The notes beneath the pieces are model-generated. The model worked only from the letters and a program-made list of their open reading frames with translations, was not told where the DNA came from and did not search any database. The translations under genes and the position numbers were made by a program. Shown in pieces: positions 1 through 32,206 of a stretch of 64,000 nucleotides of DNA; the stretch's first letter is position 1, and the number at the start of each line of letters is the position of its first letter. The DNA lies in assembly GCA_030674155.1 (NCBI GenBank), contig CM060325.1:55053855-55117854 (forward strand), given 5' to 3'. Origin of the DNA: Stramonita haemastoma (lineage: Eukaryota; Mollusca; Gastropoda; Neogastropoda; Muricidae).

Positions 1-17059
<17,059 letters not shown>

Positions 17060-19683
17060 TGACTGGCGGCTAGCGGTGTATACCTGTGAGTCTGTGAGGA
17101 TTTCCCGCCACACACCTGCTACAGCAGCAGCAGCTCCGGCAGAGCTGAGGAGAGGAGAGGAGAGGTCGGAAGGCCAGCTCCAGAGAGGAGAGGGGGGAGG
17201 CCCGGATTACCAGCAGTGGTCGTGTGAAGGAAGGAAAAGCCTGTGTGGGGTGTGGGCTTCGTGCCAGCACGGGATGTGGTGAAGGATAGAGTGTGAGGGG
17301 GGCAGCCTGTGTGTTTGTGGGCTTCAGGGAGAGTGGATTAATTCATGTGTGGAAGCCAGGCAGGGGGTCGTGTGCACTACCCCTTTACGCTGTGTGACCG
17401 GGTCTGTGGGGAAGGAAAGGAGGGGCCCAGGCTGTGGGTCTGCCAGCTGTCAGTGTCTATCAGCACGTCGCTGTCAAACCGCCTCTTTGGCCCACCGAGC
17501 AGACCATCCATCGTGTGTTGTTTCCTTTTAGTTGTGCCCATGACTACCACCCTCCTGTTTTCCATGTGCTCCCACCCCCCTCTTTTATTTCCCCCCTTCA
17601 CATTGACGACACCGTTCTCAGCCACAAACCCCCCACCCCCCTTCCTCTTCTGTTCCTGACCAGCAAGTCAGCATCGGTGAAGGTGTGCAGCGTTCAGAAC
17701 GTTCCAAAAGTGGAGCAGCATGCATGGGAGTTTGAGCTGGCTGTTGTTCCTGCTGTGATGAGGAGAGAGAGAGAGAGAGGGCACGCTGCCAACTGGGCGT
17801 GCCTGGAAAAGACCAGATAGGAGACGAGGCCTCAAGCTGAAGTGATTGAGGAGAGGGTCTACTTCACCTCCACCTGCTAGGGCTCCTCCTCCCTGTGGAA
17901 GCAGGATCACAAGGTGGGGGGGGGAGTCCAGGTGAGGAGCATGGCTGGCCTGTTTCTCCGCCGATCCTTCGTCCACTCCTGTTCATAACTGACACGTGAA
18001 CTCCAGTGATTGGGCACCACGGCACAGAGACACACACACACACACATCCCCACTACCATCACCCAACTAAACAGTTTTTGTTTCCTGGACCTAGAACACT
18101 TAGTGCAGTGAACTGTTTCTCGTTCCTTTTTGTCACAGACAGTATTCTTTGGGATGGATGACAATGTTTTTCCTTCGTTGCAGTCAAGACTTTTGTTGCC
18201 AAGCTAAGAATTTATCACAGACTGGGTCTTCGGTTGACTTTTTTGTTTCAGTTTTATTTTGGTGTCATGGTGCAACAATTCACTGGATACACTCACACAC
18301 ACACACACAGAGCTGGGTACAGAGGATGGTGCCCCTAGAAAAGAGTGGGAACAGTGCAGAAGTGGACTCAGAGAGGAGTGAAAGGTGAAGCTGTGGTGTT
18401 GGTGCAGTACAGAGATGTGTCTGCGAGACATGTTGCTGATGGTACTGCACTTGGAGCTGGTCTCCTAACCTTCTGTCTGTAGATGTTGCGACAGAGACCT
18501 GTGTAGGATAGGATTCCGTTGTAAAGTTAGCTTACACGAGAAGACATGACATAGTAGTGAGAGAAATTCATCTGTCTGGCTGCTGGAGGGAGCGTGGAGG
18601 ATTTACTGGACAAATAGTCATTGACCAAACTGGAGAAAAATGTTGCAGGAACACATCACAGAATCAGATGCGTTTCTGGAAGAAGAAAGCGCGTCAAAAA
18701 TATGATCTTCAGTTCTCTAGTGATGAAGGGGTTACGTATGGAAATGCGGGGCTCAGAAATTATGTAAACGGTTGGTTCACTTGTCTTTTGTCTTAATGAC
18801 CTGATGTTCATCTCTCTTTCCCGCTTTCTCTTTCCACCGTCATTAGTCACGCTCATTCTTCATTGAAAGGTTAACTCATTTTCATTTCATGAATGAGTAG
18901 TAGAGGAGGTTCGTTCTTCTTGAAGCTTGAGAGAATGATGATGATTCAGGAATGCAAGTGTACAGAATAGTTTATGATAATATTATATATAAATGCTTGC
19001 GAGAGTTATGTGGGGTTTTTTTTTGGTGTGGTGTCACTTTTTCAGGGGGGATCCGAGTCACACTAAAAGGAAATGCACAGTATGCAGGTAACCAACATAT
19101 ATCTTGAGTAATACCTACTGGAAAACAAAGTCTGTCATTAGCTGCTTTGTAAAGGTATGTTATTAATTTGATTCTGAAGTCCCAATAGTGTACAGACTTT
19201 AGTTCCTGTGCATTTCGGGGGGGGGGGGGGGGGGTTCTGTGGTTTTCTTTCTTAACTCTTGAGGAAAGGATTTTGAAAATCAGCGTAGTGGAAATTTTTT
19301 ATGCCATTGTTCCATTCTTTTGTTTGTTCGATTCATTAGGCTATAAAACAAACAAAAAATAAATAAAATTATGATTTTGATTATAAATTTGTGTTTGTTG
19401 TCTTGACTCTTGATATATCTGATAAAGAATGGTGAGGGAGGTGGAATGTATGATAATCATAGCAAGTCAGAAGATAGATATTTGCTGTAAAGATATGGGG
19501 CTGGTGGAGCATGATTATGACAGTGTTAAAGATGCTGTTGGTTGCTTTTGTTTGGATTTTTTTTTGTTTCAGAGGACAGACTATTTTATCCATTGCTTCA
19601 GAAATTTGTTTGTTTTTTATGGGGGGGGGGGGGAGTTATTTTTTCAATGTAATAGATTAATCCAAAAATAGTGGAACCCCCCC

Positions 19684-19729
<46 letters not shown>

Positions 19730-19742
19730 CACACACACACAC
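19684..19742 (+). repeat. (CA)n microsatellite
   Basis: Nearly pure (CA)n with one interruption (ACAACAC at about 19727). Confidence 0.95.
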
Positions 19743-22700
19743 AAATCTGGCATCATTTCAAATGTCATATTTGTAGGAATCGCCCAACTCTGTCCATTTT
19801 CTTTCTAGCATAATTTTAGATTTTCCTTGAAAAAGACAACTTGAAAAGAATGCGAGTGGTGTCTTTATACAGCTTTTCTCCTATATTATATATACTTTTG
19901 ATTGTACGTTTTTTCCAAATTTTCTTCTCACTAACCTTCTGGGGTTTTGTTGTTTTCTTTTTTATGTTTGCTTGTTATATATTTTTTGTGGGTTTTTTAT
20001 CATAAAGATTCTGAGATCGATTCAAGTGTTAATAAGCGAGGAATTTGTATTTTGCTGTGGATGATAAAAGTTTGTTATGGAATTATTGTTATTGTATTAT
20101 GGTGTGCATGTCTTTTTCTTCAAAAATCTGTCTTGGATTATCTTCTGTATTATCAGGTTTTTCTTTGTCATCTTTATTTGTTGTTTTACAAGAGGTTTAT
20201 TACAGTGCATAAGGTTGTGTGTGTTGATTGATGGTGGTTTTGTTTTTATTCATAGTTTTTGTTGTTGTTATGTTTACCTGTTGTCTATTGTGTTTCATTT
20301 ATTACATTTCTGTCAGCAGTGAGACTGACCTTTTTTTTTTAATAGATGTTTGACAGCTTTAAACAAAATTAGTTTTATGATTTGGTTTGAAAAAAGAAGA
20401 GAACCCAAAATTTTTGCTAATTTTTTTTTTTTTTTTTAAAGATAATAAAGCACACAATAGTTGAGATCCAATTGCAAAGGAGAGAAAGAGTACTGAGCTC
20501 TTTGGAATTTAGAATTCTTTCCCCCTTTGAATTTGTACAGGGTGTTTTTGCATATATGTGTGTGTGGCAGATTTTACAAAATGCAGAAAGGATAGTTCAG
20601 TTCTTGATCAGCTAATGTTGCTGTAACTGTTTGGGGTTTTTCAGTTTTGTCTGTCATGGAAAACTGCAGAGAAGAAGAAAGTTTTTTTTAAACATTCATT
20701 TATTGCAGAATTTATATCTATTTCTTTAACCTTTTTCATTTTCTTTTCTGCATTTAAGAATTAACTATTTTAAATAAAAATTATTATTTTTTCATTTCCT
20801 TTTCGCCACGGGCTTCTAAATGACGATGTTTTCATGTGAGTGAAAAGGATCCACTCCTAGCAACCAAAACTGAAAATAAAGAATCAGATGCTGGCATAGT
20901 ATAGCGATTAGTCCTTTGTTTTTCTGAAAATTACTTTTTCAGACACAATTTTAAGATAACCGAGGTTTCAGAAATCCGAAATGCTGATCATTTGTCAGGA
21001 GCCTTTGCCGTAGGCAGTAATTTTGCCAAGAGGCTTTGACCGACCTCATCCTGTTGAGTGCAACTTTTCTTTTCTTCAGACATGGGGAGATCTATGTACC
21101 CCTTTTCTCCCTCCAACAAGAAGCTTTACTTGTAGGTTAGGTCATGCAGAGATCTTTCAGATTCCAACTGGACATTATCACCATGCCATGGTGTGAAAGA
21201 GTCAGAGTACTGGCACTCATCAGATTTGTTTTGAGCTGAATTTCAAGTTTATGTTGGCTATATTAGGATTTTGCTGGCCAGAAGTTTCCTTCTACAAATG
21301 GCAGTTCTCCAGTCATTTGTGTTGAACCCACCTTATTTTGTATCAGCCCAGATTGCTAGATATTAATATGTCTCTAAGTGGATTGTCTTGTTTTGTTGAG
21401 GGTCTTTTTTGTTTTGGGGTTGTTTTTGTTGTTTTTTTGTGTTAGGGGGGGGGGGGGGGGTATACCCTTTGTAGTACATCCTTGAGATTTTTGTTTTAAG
21501 TGTTAGATTCATAAATTAGGTATGTGTGTGGACTACCCATGCACACCTTCCCTGAGTTCCAGATTTATAGTTCATCTGTGCGTACATCGGTGTATGTTGA
21601 TCTGTGTATGGTTGTGTGCGTTTGCTGTGTGCGTGTGTGTAGTTTTATCAAGTGCCGCATCCAACACTCACCCCAGTGAGCACTAGATCTGTCACTGATG
21701 TCTGTGTGTGTGGTTTTTCTTTCCAGTGCCTCCAGGTGCCAGGTTCATATTTTGTTGGGGTTTTTTTGTTTGTTTGTTTTGGGGTGGGTTTTTTTTTCAC
21801 AAGTGCCGGTTCATAGCTCACTGTATGTGTGTGTGTTTAAGTAGTACATGTGTGTGCTGGGGGTGGGGGGGTAAGTGCCAGGTTCATAGCCTACAGGGGT
21901 GGGCTTCTTCCATTTTGGGGGGGCGGGTTTTGTTGGTTTTTTTTAATTATATAGTGCCAGGAATGCAAGACCTATGCATGAGGTCATATTTGGGTTTTTT
22001 TTGGGGGGGTTGTTTGTAGCCCAGCTGACAACAGGGGCCACATTAGGGCTGAAAGAATGGGATTTCCCAAGTAGCCAGATTATTGTACAATATGTGTGTG
22101 TAAAAGTTTTGGCACACAACCAGCATACATGGAGGTTGAACAACTCTTGAAAGGGTTGCCACAAGACGGCCTTTGCAGTTAAAGGGACATAACAAGGGTA
22201 TACAAAGGCAGACAAGCACTCTCCACACATGCACATGCCTCTTGCTAGTTGAAGTGCAACAGTAGAGGAAGTAATGCTGTGAAATTATCACAGGTTTCTT
22301 GCACTGACAAAAAATGAACAAGGTTCATATTTCTTGCAGAGTAAAATTACATTGCTCTCACTCTCATCAAAATCTTTTGAATGCATAACAAATAAACTGT
22401 TGGTGTTTATTGAACTAAAACTGTTCTCTTGTCTCTTTAACGCAAGTACCAACAAACTGTACTTGTTTAGGCTAGTCCTAGCAAAAAGGAGAGGTCTGTT
22501 TTTATGAAAGCATTGTACGTGCGTCTGTACTGAAAATGACCCAAGCAGTTTATGTTTTGGTTTTTACACATTCCAGCTTTGGAGCTGGGGCTGTTTCTCA
22601 GTGGGCTTTGTGTGGTTCCCTTTCAATTTCTTCTTCTTCGAACACTCACAGGGCAACTATGGTCTGTCATGTGAGCGAAAATGCATTGCACTGCCGTAAA

Positions 22701-23745
22701 GCGACTGACAAGTAAATTTGACTTTGGGCAAATGGAAATTGGCAATCAGTTCTTTTCATAACAAAGTGTCTTTCTCCTTCCCTCAGATGCTTGCTTTTAG
22801 GTGCCATGGAGTGTAATAATACCCAATAGTACTGAGAAGTGCCGTTAATTCTTTTTATTTTCCTATGCTCTGATATTCCACTTTTTTTCTCTCTCCTTTT
22901 TCATGTTATTTGTTTAATTCCTACTGTTTTCTTCCTAAAAGTTTTTATGTCTGAAATATTGCTGTCAGTGTCACAAGTATCTGGTGTGTAGATGTTGGTG
23001 GTTATTTTTTTCCCCTCTTGTTTGTCATTTGGTCTTTTTTTTTTTTTAAAGTATTTTTGTTTTCTTTTTTGTTTTTGTATCAGCTGCTAAAGGAAAGTTG
23101 AGCATACTTTAAAGAAATGGAAATGGGGTTTAATTAGGTATTTTTTGTTCTTTTTGATTTCTTTTTAGCAGTTTTGTAATGCTGACTGAAAGAAGCACTT
23201 GAAGTACAGTGAGTGAAAATTCTTTTTTCCCCCTAAATATTAGGTGTGGAAAAAAAGTTAAATGAAAGCACAGAATGTTCATTTTCATGAGGTGTTCATC
23301 CCCTACCCGTCACATTCATTTCCAGTTTTCACATAATTTATAATCTACTCATAACATTTTCTCCCTCTCTCTCTCTCTGTCTCTCTCATGCATCAGCCAT
23401 TCTCTGTCTCTTCACGATGCTTCATTCATCATTTCTGCTCCCTTGTCATTGACTGTTGTCGCTCTAGTACTGTGGTTTGTTTCTCTTTCGGCTCATTGTG
23501 TTAATTTCACTTGTACAACATCGTACGTATCCCCACCATGTGTCAGAAATCGTCTTTGACAGCGGGATGGTTGTCTGCCATTGCGAAGTTGTGTTACTGA
23601 CTATGAATTAATTAATTCACTGTAGTGAAGCTATATCACACAGTCAGTCTGATGTGAGCAACATGCTTTGAAACAGTTGACCATTTTCTTTCTCTACTGT
23701 TTTGTCAGATTCAGTGGAGGACCTTGTATTAATATGCCTTTGTGA

Positions 23746-23751
23746 AATAAA
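23746..23751 (+). terminator. Candidate distal poly(A) signal
   Basis: AATAAA is followed 22-35 bases later by the GT-rich stretch TTTGTGTGTGTGAG, the normal layout of a cleavage and polyadenylation site. It lies just before the plus strand turns from T-rich to A-rich (near 24.1 kb), as expected for the end of the rightward unit. Not proven. Confidence 0.4.
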
Positions 23752-25097
23752 GCTAAAGAGTCTTAACAGTTTGCTTTGTGTGTGTGAGTTTCAAAGAGAA
23801 ACTGTGCTTTTTTATCGGGAAAAAAATGAGCAGTGTGACTTGGGGGAGCAAACTCGGCATGAGAAATGTCTTCCATTTTTAATAGTTCTGAGAAATCTGT
23901 GTTTCTGTGTGATCCTAGGATTTTTCTGCAAAACTAAAAATGTTTGCTGTCAGTCCAGTTTAGTGCAGACACTTGAATCAAAAAGTCGTGTAGTTCAGAG
24001 TTCAAAATTTTGTTGGCAAATATGTTCTGAGATCATATTAAACAGAAAATTGGGATTTTCTGGACACTATGGAAAATGAAGTTACTGTGTTTTGCCACAC
24101 TGGCGCAGAACTGTTCATCACAAAGACAATGGTCAAACAAAGCCTAGAGTGACTGCATCTCTTGGTGTTAAGCTTTTGACCTGAACAAGCAAAGCATTGT
24201 GTGTTAACATTATCCTGAAGGGCTTAGGCTTTGCAAGTTTTGTGGCATCCATGAACAGCAGTTTCAAAACACTATGCATATGTACACCACATTAGCACAT
24301 GAATGAAGAAGCGCGCACACACGCTCGCTTACTCACACACAAACACACAAGCACATTCAATGTTATTGCTGAATATGTTTTTAATCAGGGATCCTGATGA
24401 TCCACAAAGCAGGGGGAACAACAGGGGAAAAAATCAAGCCATTCCAAGAACCGAGGTGGATTACGATATGATCCATGTTCAGAGCCACTGGTGACTATAA
24501 CAGATACCTCTATCATCTAAACTGGAGGACATTTCTATCACTGTGTCAATCATTTGATATCATTTCCAGAGACAATGCCTGTCTCCAAAACTGCTGTTAT
24601 ACTGACGTACATTACAAGGACAAAGCTTGATAATTCCCGCCATCAATAATGAACAATGAATGTCATCAACAAAACCTGGTTCAGTGGAATAAAGAAAGGC
24701 TTAAATATAAAATCAATCACATCAGATCAGTGCAATGAAAACGGAATGGGGGGAGGGATTATGGTATTTAAAAGGGGGGGGGGGGAGAGACCACCTTAAT
24801 TCAAATAAGTTTTCCAAGTAAAAACGTTGGAAAGTGGCAGCACCAAAACATGTGACCAAAAAAAGGTGATGCAGTGCAGAACAAAATAAAATAACCAACT
24901 GAAAATGGAAATGATGGTCAAGTTACTGCAATTATTAAATAACGATGCGATTAATAGTTCAACTGCAATGGCCAAAAATTAGTGCAGCAATAATTGTATT
25001 GCAGTTAGCAAATAACAGTGTGATAATCAAAAGCAGTCATGACACAAAAGAAGACTTTGCACGAGGTCATGGCAAATAAAAGAGAAAACGAGTAAGC

Positions 25098-25335
25098 TAG
25101 CTCTGCAATATCTAAGCACTTCCTCTCTCCAAGCTAAGATCAAGTAGTGTTGAGCATGGTCACCTAGCGATAGGTGACCCTTCATGTGTCCTGGCTTCAA
25201 TACAATCCCCCAGTTCACCCAGCTGTAAAGCAACAAGGGTGGTGAGACTTGATGCCACTCAGATGCAGGTCCCTAGCGAAGCTGAGGTCTCTTGACACCT
25301 CCCTCTCTAATGGCTGCATAGGTTGCGAGACTGGT
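25098..25335 (+). repeat. SINE family 1, diverged copy
   Basis: AAGTAGTGTTGAGCATGGTC and ATAGGTGACCC keep the 5S-like pattern, followed by CCCAGTTCACCCAGCTGTAA and GCTGAGGTCTCTTGACACCT. The tRNA-like start is hardly recognisable. Confidence 0.7.
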
Positions 25336-25679
25336 ATTTTTCCTCTTTTTCTTTAAAACTACATTTGAGAAGGCACAGCAAGCAAGCATTGTTCCTGACT
25401 TTACCATGTTTGAAAAATAACCTGCATATGATAGCTTTTATTTTTTTAATAGCTTAATCGCTTTTTTTTTTTTAAATATCAAATTTACGAAGTTTTATGT
25501 AAAGGTCTTTCTCCAGGAGACTGATAGAAATGGTATGCATCTGCTGTTTATTTCTGAGGCTGACTGTTTTGCGTTGCATGGCACTAATAGCGGAAAGTGG
25601 GGGTAAACGACTGCCGTGAACTTTGTGGGGTGAACAGCAAGGTAGAGCACAGACAGACCTTATGATCTGACAGTCATCT

Positions 25680-25945
25680 GAGGGCCCAGGGTCCAGTCAC
25701 CACTGATCTTTTTTGTGTTTGTTTGGTTTTTTTATCACCACTGATCTCTTCTATGTACAGAGGGATTTTTCCACTGGAGCTCAGAGTGGTTCCCACTTCT
25801 GTCCTCTCCCTGCAAAGTCCTTTAGATGAGACTATAAACTGAATGTCTATGTGCCAACACATACACAACATAAACCCTTCAGCAACATTTTTCATCCAAA
25901 AAAAAGCTACAGCGGGTGATCTGGATGGCAAAAACATACCCTGCA
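25680..25945 (+). repeat. SINE family 2, diverged copy
   Basis: GTCCTTTAGATGAGACTATA (compare GTCCTTCGGATGAGACTATA at 37650) within sequence preceded by a GGTCCAGTCACCACTGATC stretch that occurs twice. Ends are not defined. Confidence 0.55.
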
Positions 25946-28900
25946 CATGACTGAAGAAGGATAAGTTCCACCAGGTCTAACTCAGTGCATGTACGGTCAT
26001 CATGACGGCTTAGTTGTGGAGCTAAGAGAATAAAATATCATTGATATGTTAAGGGCCAAAGTATAAGGCCATGCATAACAGACAAGTCTACAAAGACTTT
26101 TGTCAGATCTAACTAGTCATCCATACCAGATTACCTCATACAGGCAAGACTGATGACAGGTTCAGAACCTTGGTACAAACAACAGTCACTTGCTGGTCAG
26201 AATCTCCACTTTTCAAGCCTGTTCAATAAAAGTGTTCTCTTCTGGCTTTTTTTTTTTTTCAAACTACTGTTTGAAGGGTGGAGGGTTGAGATTTTATTTT
26301 AACATGATGTCTTAATTTTCACTCATCATTCTGGAAAATATTTCTGACATTTATGTAGACTTGACAGTGATAGGTAAGTCTTCACTGAGTCTTTAAAAAA
26401 AAAAAATTTTAGATTGAAAGATAAAAAATGAATGCCTTCACTTCAGATGCCAAAGATGGGGATGCAGCCTACAATGTCTCACACCTAAGCTAAGCATTAA
26501 CCTGACACTGCCTCTTGAAACGGGAGTCCAAATACCTCCATTCCACATAGTTTTCAAGATCACCAACTCGTGAGTTCTAAGTCTAATGTCTTCAGTACTT
26601 GCCTTCTCAGCTTTGCCCTCAGTTAATTTTTAACTTGAACTAAGCTATGAGAGCCATGATCTAAGCTCTGGATTAGTCGGTGTTTTCATTAGCAGTGGAC
26701 TTTGCTATTCTCTGGATCAGGTGTCATCACTGAACATGGCCATCATGACCAAGCAACACTGCAGTGGCTGGGTCTCTTGAAGGAAATTTAAAAGTGACCA
26801 CTACCTGCAAAATACAGCTTTTATCTTAAATACAGGAACCATTGTGGTTAGTTTAACCTATGTGCTCTTGTCTTAACTTGATGAACTATCGTGGTTAGTT
26901 TAACCCATTTCAAACACTGGTTTCAAAAGAAAGCACTGGTTACAGCTACACTGCAATTTTTTTTTTTTTTAATTAAACCTTGGCACAATTTCCTGTCCTA
27001 TTGATGAATTCGCATCTTGCATCCATAAAAACCCAACAAAAGCTTGAAAAGATCATTCAGCAACAAAACAAAACAAACAACAACAAAAAACAAAAAAAAC
27101 CCTAAGTACGCATGTATAGAGAAACCTGCATGACCACTCTAGCACAGTATTGCAGCAATAAACAAACAGGACAACAGATGGCCTCAGCTCACAGAATGGA
27201 TGTATACATACACGTATATCTGCTGCCCCTCTGCCCAAGTTCCCCTCCCTCAACTCGCAGTGCCAGCACCGGAGTGAGAGGCGGCCAGCTGGCCATGCCA
27301 TAGACTGTAAAAACCCATTCCTGACAGCAGCAGAAGTCACCACTTTCATCCACACCCACCCGCCTCGGGTATTACTATATACACACTGCATACAGCATGC
27401 CTCCTCCTCCTATCCTCTAGGACAATTACCACTGACCAGAATATCTCGAGGGGGGGTGGGGTCATGTAATGCACTGACACAGAATCACACAATAAATACA
27501 TCCATCCTACTTCACTGCTTTCCCCAAAACATGCACACATCTTGCACAACAGCTGCACAGTCTCGGGGAGGGGAGGGGGGGGGGGGGGTATGAGTTCTGC
27601 ATGGAGGAACCCACAAGGAGGATGGGAGTACAACCTATTCCACAATGTTGCAGACACAGTCTATTGTAGTTTAATAATAATATTAAAAAATTACTGATAA
27701 AATAAAATAATAATGATAAAATAAATTCAAACAATTTTTTTTTTAAGAATTCCCGACAGTGCTCATAAATATGAAAAGATTCCACTCTCAGAACTCTTCA
27801 GAAGATGCAGTTCTGCTGATAGCTCTCCACTGTGTTCTCAGTTTTTCCTCCAGTATTGCAATGGAGCTGGCTCATTCCTACAGGCTGTCAGGTTTACAAG
27901 CATTTATAATCAGTTATTTATGCCACTGTATCCCTAAAATGAAAGGAATAAAACAAACATACACAAACTGGAACAGTATATAAACAAGACAGGGGAAAAA
28001 TGTTGAGACAACTACAAATATGCTTGTAGGGCAATAAAAGAAAGGGAGAAAAAATAATGATGATATGAAATAAAATGGGTTTGGCAAGTCTGCAACTGTT
28101 ACAATGTTCAGAACTTTGAAAAATATGGGTTAATAAACATTCACATGGGATCATCAACCATCACACACAACACACACGAAATGCATGCTTACGAGCAGCT
28201 TCTCTGACCAGAAAACCACTTTTCCAGCAGTTTTGTGATCATATTCTTTCACCTATGGGTTCCAATTCTTCTGATAACAGCTGTTAATTAAGAATGACCA
28301 CATGATTGTTGGATCATGTTTGTACCATGCTGACACTGGACAGTTTGGTCAGTTTCCATGTAGGCTTTTTTTTACATATTATTAATATAATGTGTATATA
28401 AGGCCTGATCCTGATCCTGATTCCTGAAGCAAAACTATTTCTCCTGCACATATGTAAATGTTCAACTCATGAACACTCACATTCTAGAGCTACCACTTGA
28501 GCCCTTTTTACATATTCCTGATAGCTAAAGCAATTTTTTTCCCTCTATATGTATGCAAATATTCAACTCCTGAACGCTTCCATTCTAAGCTGAGACTCAA
28601 CAAACCTATCCAACAAACCTCGGGGCTGATTTTGTTTTTTTCTAAACTTACCATAAAACTAAAAAGCCACCAGATTAAATCTTTGAAGGTGTTCAAAATA
28701 AAGAATAAAAACTGCAAAATGTGCTTCATGGCCTAAAAAAAAAGAATTGCTATATACAATAAAACATCTATTTGGCTTGGTCAAAGAACAAATCAAAAAA
28801 AAAAGAGGAAACTGTTCGCTCAAGTGAAAACTTTCCCTGCAAACAGTGGCTGTCAAAAAATTATTCTAGAACACAACAGAAGTGTTCTTTCTCTGACACC

Positions 28901-30330
28901 ATAGGCTAGAAATGGTAATCGTTGGCACAAGACTTATTGTACTTTATACATTGCATGACAATTGACACTGGAGTTGAGTGGACGCAAAAAATCTGAACAG
29001 ACCTACACAATGACATCATGTCATACTCAAGTGTTCTTTTCAGTGAAGTACATAGAGTGATATAGTTCAAACGGGACAAAACTTTTTTATATACCACACT
29101 AGAAGTCCACAATACATAAAAATATCTCTTCCAACCTTACATCTGAAACCATACTTTCCAACAAACAAAAACTCTGAGAACCAATACCAACTAACTTTTT
29201 GAAACAAATGGCAAATATGGAATCAAACAGCAATATGTGGCAGTTTTAAATATATATATAGTACAAATATGTGTTGTCATGCAAGTGTGCAGCATTATTT
29301 TAGAGTACTGATTATATATCTCACTATATGTCTTGACACAGGCTGCTCACACCATATGGGATGCTTTCTCATTAAACATTTTCCAAAACATTTGCATTTT
29401 ATCAGATACAATGTTGTGGCAAATGTTCCGAAAGAAAATGCATGAACATACCAAGTTTATAGAAAAGAAAGTCGAGTAGAGCATGCCCTTGTTAAGAACT
29501 AATTGATGAAATAGGAGACACTTAAGAACTAGGTTTGAAAAAAATACAAAGCCATAATGAAAGGATACTGATCCACTTTCAATTAGACATGCAACTTTCT
29601 TATTCATTAAAAAAAAAAATGTTTTAAAAGCTTTCTTATTTGTAAGTGCTGAAAATCTATCTGATCAGAAGTGTGAGAGATAACTGGATATTCAAAGAAA
29701 ATTATATGAATCAACATCCTCTCCATGTTATCTATTTCTGTGCTGACAGCGGAGTATAAAATGAAAATATAAGTATCCTTTGACTACAGCAAAGCAATTA
29801 TGCCAGATATCTCAACTTCACTGTTGCATTCGTTGTCATCAATCATTCTTTGTGGGCCCAGTTAAACAAACCGTTTAAAAACCAAATCAAGAACAAAAAA
29901 ATCTTTCGTACACAGTGATATTTAGTGACAGTATATAAGAGAAAACAGAACATACACCAAACTACATAATGAACAAAATTATGTGCTTTATGTAAAAAAA
30001 ATAAAAGAAAAGATTTTTTAAAAATAAATTTACATGAATTGTGCTTTATATGAGACAGAACAGTTCGAATACAGGAAAATAAAAATAAAAAGAAGCGATA
30101 CAAAATTGCATACAAGTCATAACAATGATTTTTTTTCTACATTTTAAAGTTGATGAAAAACACACACAGGTGTTCTGACCACAAAGATAACTATAATGTT
30201 CGATTCTGTGTGCACAGTGACTTGTCCAGGCTGTAAGTTGCTCACTTTAGACGTCAACAATGTTTGCCCCATGTCCAGTTTTCTACAAATAAATATTTGT
30301 GTCACATATGCATGCCAATACGCACATGCA

Positions 30331-30409
30331 CGCACGCACACACACACACACAGACAAAAACACACACATACACACACAAAAAACACACACACACACACAC
30401 ACACACACT
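30331..30409 (+). repeat. (CA)n microsatellite, interrupted
   Basis: (CA)n with GACAAAAA and ATACAC interruptions. Confidence 0.9.
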
Positions 30410-31596
30410 GTGATGGCAGGGATTTTTTTTATTTCAACACGTAACACTGGAAGGTTGCACTAAAATCACTTTTATGGCATCTTTCACAAAAAAAGGTATT
30501 TTCTTTACCAATCCATCATTTGCTTTGGGGTGGGGGTAGGGTGGGTAGGGGTGGGGAGATTGTCAGTGATCAGTATTGCTTATCATGTAATTAGAAAAAG
30601 CTGTTTAGATTTAGCAACAGTGTGATAATTTTACGTCTAATTACAGCACTGGATTTGTTTTTTTTCCTGGAAGGGGGAGTAAAAAGGGAGGAGGGGGTGT
30701 TACTATTATCATTAAAGCATAGAACAGACACTAATATTTCATTACAATCATGATAAATAATCTAAAAATCTTACATATTTTTACACCAGGGTCAGTTCCT
30801 ATACATGTAGTAAAAACATTAATGTTCCACATTAGTTAGTTATTAACTAAAAAAAAATTACCACGCTAATTAATATATTAATTCATTATGGTTAAGGTAG
30901 CACTTCAGGGTAACAGTATTTTCTTACAAAATATTCATTCCGCACAGGGGAGTACAGGAATACATACATAAGATCGTACAAAACTTTCAAAATCGTTTAT
31001 CACCAAGACAATAAATAAATACCCCCCCCCCCCTTTTTTTTAAAAACAAAAACAAAAACAAAACCCAACAGAGGCATTATGACAGTATCAAAGGTAAAGA
31101 AACCATGTAAACTAAAATTTCAGAAACTACACACTGAGACATCCAGGAAATGTTTAAATTTTACGATGTTAATATGATAAAACTTTGTCAAATCTGCGTT
31201 ACTATCAGTCTGTGAAACAGTTATACATTTTTTTTTTCCTTACACTAGAATCATGGTGCTTTTTTTTTTCTTCTGTTTAAAGAGAAAACACTAAACTCTA
31301 CTACCAATACGCTCAAAGAAAATACACCCAAAATCTTGACATCCTTTCTCTTCAGAAGGGGGCAGGAGGTGTGTTTTTCATTCGAGGTAACAAAAGGAAA
31401 TGACACTTCTCTTCTCTCATAAATAGCTGAAAAGTCACCAGGACACCACACAAAAGTTTACGGGCAGTATTATGGGCAAATTGACAGGACCCCAACATCC
31501 CTATCCCTGTCCAGGCAATGAGATGATGAAACCGTCCTCAAAACTGAACGAACTTTTATATTTCAAATCCCGACCACCTGAAGGTCACAATACAGT

Positions 31597-31605
31597 GCGC
31601 GCGCG

Positions 31606-31670
<65 letters not shown>
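31597..31670 (+). repeat. (GC)n-(AC)n microsatellite
   Basis: Starts GCGCGCGCACGC, a potential Z-DNA seed, then pure (AC)n for about 60 bp. Confidence 0.93.
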
Positions 31671-31674
<4 letters not shown>

Positions 31675-32206
31675 CAAAGTTCAGTTTTCAAGAATCGAGT
31701 TTATCAAAATTAAGTATCTAAAAACAAATCCTTGCTTACTTCTTGCCAACATCATTCGGAAGGCTACCAAACCTTACCTATCTCATCTGACTTTCTTGAT
31801 CCTGATATTGGTTTGTTTTTATTTGAAACAGTGTTATTATGAAACATTCAACATTGTTATAATTTTTTAACACCCTGTATCCAAACTGTTGGTTATTTTT
31901 CACTCCACTGTCCCTAATCTTTCACAATTTCAGACAGTCCTGAGAAATACTTCCCTATAGTATTCCTAAAAGCCTGCATTGAACTTGAAACCTTGGGAAC
32001 TGGGGCTTTGGAAGGGGGGGGGGGGGGTTGGTTGTGTTTTTTTTTTTTGGGGGGGGGGGGGGTGGTGGTGGTGGTGAGTTTTTTGTATTTTTTGTTTCAG
32101 CGGGGTTCTTTTTCTTCTTTTTTTTTAAAGCAAGATAAACCGACTGACTTTCACATCAACAGCTATCCTGTCATTTTTTTTCTCTCCATTTTTCAGCTAG
32201 ACCTCT

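Larger units (their letters stand above)
17060..23770 (+). other. Probable long 3' UTR of the ANKRD-like gene
   Basis: T-rich on the plus strand with no coding evidence. Candidate poly(A) signals AATAAA lie at 19358-19367 (two overlapping), 20444, 20875, 22391 and 23746. The first 1 kb after the stop is GC-richer with GA-rich tracts (17140-17190, 17760-17780). It also holds a poly-G run at about 19208-19224, another at 21446-21460, and a (CA)n array. The end cannot be fixed without transcripts; use of a near signal would leave the rest intergenic. Confidence 0.5.

Noticed and set aside
23702..24079. 125-codon plus-strand frame near the end of the presumed 3' UTR
   Set aside because: No family resemblance; starts next to a poly(A) signal; likely chance.
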